Assembly: GCA_050180895.1 (NCBI GenBank)
Contig: JBFXDS010000003.1
Location: forward strand, 372,001 to 436,000
Reading direction: 5' to 3'
DNA length: 64,000 bases
DNA from: JBGPEQ01 sp050180895
GTDB taxonomy: Bacteria > Pseudomonadota > Alphaproteobacteria > Dongiales > Dongiaceae
Shown here: piece by piece, positions 60,408 to 64,000 of the stretch
How the letters are laid out: the number at the start of each line of letters is the position of its first letter
Position numbering within the stretch: position 1 is the first letter of the stretch
The notes under the pieces: generated by a model
Seen by the model: only the letters and a program-made list of their open reading frames with translations
What the model was told of the DNA's origin: nothing
Databases searched by the model: none
Position numbers and translations under genes: made by a program

Positions 60408-61100
60408 ATGAGCGAGCATGGCGCGCTGCGGTCTCTCTATCCGTTCCTGCACGGCGCGCGCCACGACGCCAACAGCCTGCGCGACGGCTTGCTGGAATCG
60501 GTCCGCCAGAAGGCCGAGGAGTCGCGCGCGGCCAATGCGGCGTTCTTCGCCGGCCAGGCCGAGGTGCTGGTGGCCGCGGCGCAGGCGATCGCCGGCGTCT
60601 ATCGCCGCGGCGGCCGCCTGTTCGCTATGGGCAACGGCGGCTCGAGCTGCGACGCCGCGCATATCGCGGTCGAGTTCCTGCATCCGGTCACCGCCGGCCG
60701 CCCGGCTTTGCCGGCCGTCAACTTGGCGGGCGATCTGGCCATGCTGACGGCGGTCGGCAACGACGTCGGCTTCAAGCATGTGTTCGTCCGGCCGCTGGCG
60801 GCGCAGGCGCGCGCCGGCGACGGGCTGGTCGGCGTGTCCACCTCCGGCAATTCGGAGAATCTCATGGCGGCCTTCCTCAAGGCCCGGGAGATGGGCCTGG
60901 TGACGATCGGGCTCGCCGGCAACGACGGCGGACAGATGGCCCGCTCCGGCGCCGTCGACCACTGCCTGGTCGTGCCGACGCAGTCGATCCACCGCATCCA
61001 GGAGTGCCACGTCACCGCCTATCACATCCTGTGGGACTTGGTGCACACGCTGCTGGCCGACGATCGCGGCTCGGCGCACGGCAGGGAGGACCGCCCATGA
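60408..61100 (+). CDS. SIS-domain phosphosugar isomerase-like protein (GmhA-like) inside the hyp operon
   Basis: 230 residues. The SIS fold shows GRLFAMGNGGSSCDAAHIAV, VGVSTSGNSENLMAAFLKA and VTIGLAGNDGG. It resembles sedoheptulose-7-phosphate isomerase GmhA but differs at the C-terminus, which has QSIHRIQECHVTAYHILWDL with Cys and two His. It lies between hypC and hypD and overlaps hypD by 4 bp, so it is co-translated with maturation factors. A lipopolysaccharide role is unlikely in this context; the function is open. Confidence 0.85.
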   Translation: MSEHGALRSLYPFLHGARHDANSLRDGLLESVRQKAEESRAANAAFFAGQAEVLVAAAQAIAGVYRRGGRLFAMGNGGSSCDAAHIAVEFLHPVTAGRPALPAVNLAGDLAMLTAVGNDVGFKHVFVRPLAAQARAGDGLVGVSTSGNSENLMAAFLKAREMGLVTIGLAGNDGGQMARSGAVDHCLVVPTQSIHRIQECHVTAYHILWDLVHTLLADDRGSAHGREDRP

Positions 61101-62236
61101 AGTTCGTCGACGAGTATCGCGACCGCGAGAAGGCGCAGGTGCTGCGCCGCGAGATCGCCGATCTTGTCGCCGGCATCGACGTGGCGAAGCGCCGGCCGCT
61201 CCATATCATGGAGGTCTGCGGCGGACACACCCACTCCATCTTCCGCTACGGCATCGAGGACATGCTGCCGTCCTGTATCGAGCTGGTGCATGGGCCCGGC
61301 TGTCCGGTCTGCGTGCTGCCCATGGGGCGGGTCGACGATTGCGTGGCCCTGGCCGAGCGTCCGGAGGTGATCTTCACGACCTTCGGCGACGCCCTGCGCG
61401 TGCCGGGCTCGAACAAGAGCCTGATGCAGGCCAAGGCCGAGGGCGCCGACGTGCGCATGGTCTATTCGCCGATGGACGCGCTGGCGCTGGCGCGCGCCCA
61501 TCCCGGCCGCGAGGTGGTGTTCTTCGCGCTCGGCTTCGAGACGACCATGCCGTCGACGGCGCTGACCATCCTGCAGGCCGAGTCCGAGGGCATCGACAAC
61601 TTCTCGGTCTTCTGCAACCACATCACCATCATCCCCACCATCAAGGCGATCCTCGATTCGCCCGACCTGGAGCTGGACGGCTTCCTAGGGCCGGGCCATG
61701 TCAGCATGGTGATCGGCACCGCGCCCTATGCCTTCATCGCCGATCACTACAAGCGGCCACTCGTGGTCGCCGGCTTCGAGCCGCTGGACGTGCTGCAGTC
61801 GATCTGGATGGTGGTGAGGCAGATCGCCGAAGAGCGCGCCGAAGTCGAGAACCAGTACGCCCGCATCGTGCCGGACGACGGCAACGCCCCGGCGCTCGAC
61901 GCCGTCGCGCGCGTGTTCGAGCTGCGCGCGTTCTTCGAATGGCGCGGGCTCGGTTCGATCGATCATTCCGGCGTGCGGCTGCGCGACGGCTATGCCCGCT
62001 TCGACGCCGAGCACCGCTTCCCGCTGCCGCATCTGCGCATCGCCGATCCGAAGTCGTGCCAATGCGGCGAGGTGCTGAAGGGCGTGATCAAACCGCCGCA
62101 ATGCAAGGTCTTCGGCACTGCCTGCACGCCGGAGACGCCGATGGGCGCTCTGATGGTCTCGTCCGAGGGCGCTTGCGCCGCCTACTATCAGTACGGCGTG
62201 AAGCCGCTGGGCGACGACGTCAAGGGGGCGGCCTGA
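61097..62236 (+). CDS. hypD: Hydrogenase maturation factor HypD
   Basis: 379 residues. The conserved motifs are MEVCGGHTHSIFRYG, HGPGCPVCVLPMG and GFETTMPSTA, and the C-terminal [4Fe-4S]-binding Cys set is in KSCQCGEVLKG, PPQCKVFGTAC and EGACAAYYQYG. With HypC it holds the iron while the CN and CO ligands are added. It starts within the SIS gene stop and ends one base into hypE. Confidence 0.96.
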   Translation: MKFVDEYRDREKAQVLRREIADLVAGIDVAKRRPLHIMEVCGGHTHSIFRYGIEDMLPSCIELVHGPGCPVCVLPMGRVDDCVALAERPEVIFTTFGDALRVPGSNKSLMQAKAEGADVRMVYSPMDALALARAHPGREVVFFALGFETTMPSTALTILQAESEGIDNFSVFCNHITIIPTIKAILDSPDLELDGFLGPGHVSMVIGTAPYAFIADHYKRPLVVAGFEPLDVLQSIWMVVRQIAEERAEVENQYARIVPDDGNAPALDAVARVFELRAFFEWRGLGSIDHSGVRLRDGYARFDAEHRFPLPHLRIADPKSCQCGEVLKGVIKPPQCKVFGTACTPETPMGALMVSSEGACAAYYQYGVKPLGDDVKGAA

Positions 62237-63312
62237 TGGCCCTGCTGGCCGCACCGCCTGTTGCCACCCGACCGCGGCGCGACCGGGTCAATCTGCGCAC
62301 CGTCACGCTGGCGCACGGCGGCGGCGGCAAGGCCATGCGCGACCTGATCGACGATGTCTTCCTGTCGGCGCTGCCGGGCACGCCGATCGGGCCGATGGAG
62401 GACCAGGCGCGGGTCGAGCTGGCGACGATCGCCGCGACCGGCGACCGGCTCGCCTTCACTACGGATTCCTATGTGGTCGACCCGATCGAGTTCCCCGGCG
62501 GCGACATCGGCAAGCTCGCGGTCTGCGGCACGGTCAACGATCTCGCCGTCGGCGGCGCCCAGCCGCTCTATCTCTCCTGCGCCGTGATCGTCGAGGAGGG
62601 GCTGGAAGTCGACACCCTGCGGCGCATCGCGCGCTCCATGGCCGTGACGGCCCGCGAGGCCGGCGTCGCGATGGTCACCGGCGACACCAAGGTCGTGCAC
62701 CGCGGCGCTTGCGACAAGATCTTCATCACGACCAGCGGCGTCGGCGCGATCCCGCCGGGGCGCCGGTTCGGCATCGACCAAGCCCGGCCCGGCGACGTGG
62801 TGCTGGTCAACGGCGTGCTCGGCGATCACGGCGCCGCCATCCTGGCTGCGCGCGGCGACATGGCGCTCGACGTGCCGCTCGCCAGCGACTGCGCCGCGCT
62901 GAACGGCCTGATCGAGGCCCTGATCGCTGTGGCGCCCGGTTTGCGATTGATGCGCGACGCCACCCGCGGCGGCATCGCCACCGTGCTCAACGAGATCGCC
63001 GAGTCATCCGGCGTCGGCGTCGTCATCGACGAGGCGAGCACGCCGATGCGCGACGCGGTGAAGGGCATGTGCGAGCTGCTCGGCCTCGATCCGCTCTACC
63101 TCGCCAACGAGGGCAAGATCGTCGCCGTGGTGGCGCCGGAAGACGCGGGCGCGGCGCTGGCCGCCCTCCAGGCCCATCCGCTCGGACGCGAGGCGCGCGC
63201 CATCGGCCGCGTCGTCGCCGACCGTCCCGGCCGGGTCGTCATGGAGACCGTCTTCGGCGGCCGCCGTATCGTCGACATGCTCGTCGGCGAGCAGCTGCCG
63301 CGGATCTGCTGA
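62236..63312 (+). CDS. hypE: Hydrogenase maturation factor HypE
   Basis: 358 residues; dehydrates the carbamoylated C-terminal Cys to thiocyanate and donates CN to HypC-HypD. It has the HypE/PurM-like start TLAHGGGGKAMRDLIDDVF, ATP-site segments GGDIGKLAVCGTVNDLAVGG and DATRGGIATVLNEIAESS, and the required C-terminal PRIC with the modified Cys. The ATG shares a base with the hypD stop (TGATG). Confidence 0.96.
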   Translation: MALLAAPPVATRPRRDRVNLRTVTLAHGGGGKAMRDLIDDVFLSALPGTPIGPMEDQARVELATIAATGDRLAFTTDSYVVDPIEFPGGDIGKLAVCGTVNDLAVGGAQPLYLSCAVIVEEGLEVDTLRRIARSMAVTAREAGVAMVTGDTKVVHRGACDKIFITTSGVGAIPPGRRFGIDQARPGDVVLVNGVLGDHGAAILAARGDMALDVPLASDCAALNGLIEALIAVAPGLRLMRDATRGGIATVLNEIAESSGVGVVIDEASTPMRDAVKGMCELLGLDPLYLANEGKIVAVVAPEDAGAALAALQAHPLGREARAIGRVVADRPGRVVMETVFGGRRIVDMLVGEQLPRIC

Positions 63313-63315
63313 GCC

Positions 63316-63654
63316 ATGCACGAGATGGGCATCACCCGGAACATCGTCGCGATCGTCAGCGAGCATGCGGGCGAGCGCCGGGTGCGCCGCGTCACGCTCG
63401 AGATCGGCCGGCTCTCCGCGGTCATGCCCGATGCCATCGCCTTCTGCTTCGACGTGGTGGCCGCCGGCACCGCCTGCGAGGGCGCGCGGCTGGAGATCGA
63501 GGAGGTGCCGGGCCGCGCCGAATGCCGCTCCTGCGGCCGCGACGTCGCGCTGGACGGGCCGCTCAGCCCCTGCGGCGCCTGCGGCTCGCGGCTGCTGCGG
63601 CGGACCGCCGGCGAGGAGCTGAAGGTCAAGGAGATGGAGCTGGAACTCGGTTGA
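63316..63654 (+). CDS. hypA: Hydrogenase nickel incorporation protein HypA
   Basis: 112 residues. It begins MHEMGITRNIV, whose N-terminus and His2 bind nickel, and has a zinc site formed by CRSCGRD and CGACGSR. It delivers Ni2+ with HypB to the large subunit. It starts 3 bp after hypE. Confidence 0.95.
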   Translation: MHEMGITRNIVAIVSEHAGERRVRRVTLEIGRLSAVMPDAIAFCFDVVAAGTACEGARLEIEEVPGRAECRSCGRDVALDGPLSPCGACGSRLLRRTAGEELKVKEMELELG

Positions 63655-63697
63655 GGTCGGACCTCGAAGGCGAGGCCGACCGAGGGAGGAACGAGCG

Positions 63698-64000
63698 ATG
63701 TGCGCGACATGCGGATGCGGCGACACGCAGGAGGTCAGCGTGACCAAGCTGGCGGACGGGACGGACGGCGCCGGCCACGATCATCACCACCACCATCATC
63801 ACCACGACCATGGCGGCGATCACGATCACCACCACCACGACCACGGCGACGATCACCATCATCACGACCATCACCATGACGCCGACCATCATCATCACCA
63901 TCACGGGAACGAGCCATCGGCCGCGACGGTCCGGCTGGAGGCGGAGATCCTGGCCAAGAACCGGGAGATCGCCGAGCGGAACCGCAGCTGGCTCGCCGGC
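63698..64000 (+). CDS. hypB: Hydrogenase nickel incorporation GTPase HypB (N-terminal part; cut by window edge)
   Basis: The first 101 codons. The start ATG 63698 has CGAGGGAGGA upstream. The N-terminus carries the high-affinity nickel motif CATCGCG, then a histidine-rich stretch from about residue 27 to 68 with over 30 His interspersed with Asp and Gly. It then enters the first helix of the GTPase domain (RLEAEILAKNREIAERN). The His tract stores or buffers nickel in other bacteria. The G-domain itself lies beyond the window. Confidence 0.95.
   Translation, partial: MCATCGCGDTQEVSVTKLADGTDGAGHDHHHHHHHHDHGGDHDHHHHDHGDDHHHHDHHHDADHHHHHHGNEPSAATVRLEAEILAKNREIAERNRSWLAG

Noticed and set aside
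63770..63906. CAC/CAT-rich repeat near the right end, considered as a CRISPR or microsatellite
   Set aside because: There are no spacer-repeat units; it encodes the histidine-rich region of HypB in frame.

Overview
The window reads as chromosomal DNA of a GC-rich alphaproteobacterium, probably of the Rhodospirillales/Hyphomicrobiales type. The evidence is an RluD-type pseudouridine synthase beside a DUF6476-like membrane protein, a full ectoine-catabolism/Ehu transporter locus, many ABC uptake operons, and strong GC bias at third codon positions. No species can be named from the sequence alone.

Bases 1-23,230 are the GC-rich backbone. From left to right they hold rluD (cut by the window edge), a small membrane protein, an HdeD-like protein and an L-threonine aldolase. 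Next comes an ectoine-utilisation locus: phyH-doeA leftward, ehuBCDA-gntR-doeB rightward, with paired operator-like sites in the divergent promoter region. After it are a flavin reductase with a GntR regulator, a family-1 binding-protein transporter without its own ATPase, and a complete peptide/oligopeptide ABC transporter followed by two peptidase-type hydrolases. The section ends with tRNA-Glu(CTC).

Bases about 23,233-47,850 look like a horizontally acquired accessory island. The sequence is visibly less GC-rich, begins directly at the tRNA 3' end, and ends at a frameshifted tyrosine-integrase remnant. Inside are scraps of IS481, IS3 and IS630, one complete IS630-family element, and two catabolic blocks. 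Block A centres on D-tartrate dehydratase, a LysR regulator, an Ldh2-type dehydrogenase and a tripartite tricarboxylate (Tct) transporter. Block B combines a Rieske oxygenase, a VanB-type reductase and a betaine-type ABC transporter (ProX, ProV, ProW) with RidA, RraA, RHH and GntR proteins and a gamma-glutamyltranspeptidase homologue. They suit uptake and oxidation of hydroxy-acids and quaternary-amine-like compounds.

Bases about 47,896-64,000 return to high GC and hold one long [NiFe]-hydrogenase locus. It has a sigma-54 activator (HupR/HoxA type), a textbook -24/-12 promoter, and cytosolic HupS and HupL of the cyanobacterial/actinobacterial group-2a type. Accessory genes follow: two tandem HiPIP-like four-Cys proteins, a maturation protease, a TPR protein, two tiny membrane proteins, a NifU-Rieske fusion and an NHL propeller. 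The maturation set hypF-C-(SIS isomerase)-D-E-A-B comes last and is cut by the right edge in hypB. The arrangement suggests a nickel-dependent uptake hydrogenase, possibly of high affinity, whose electrons leave through a redox/membrane module that is only partly characterised. This is the most interesting system in the window.
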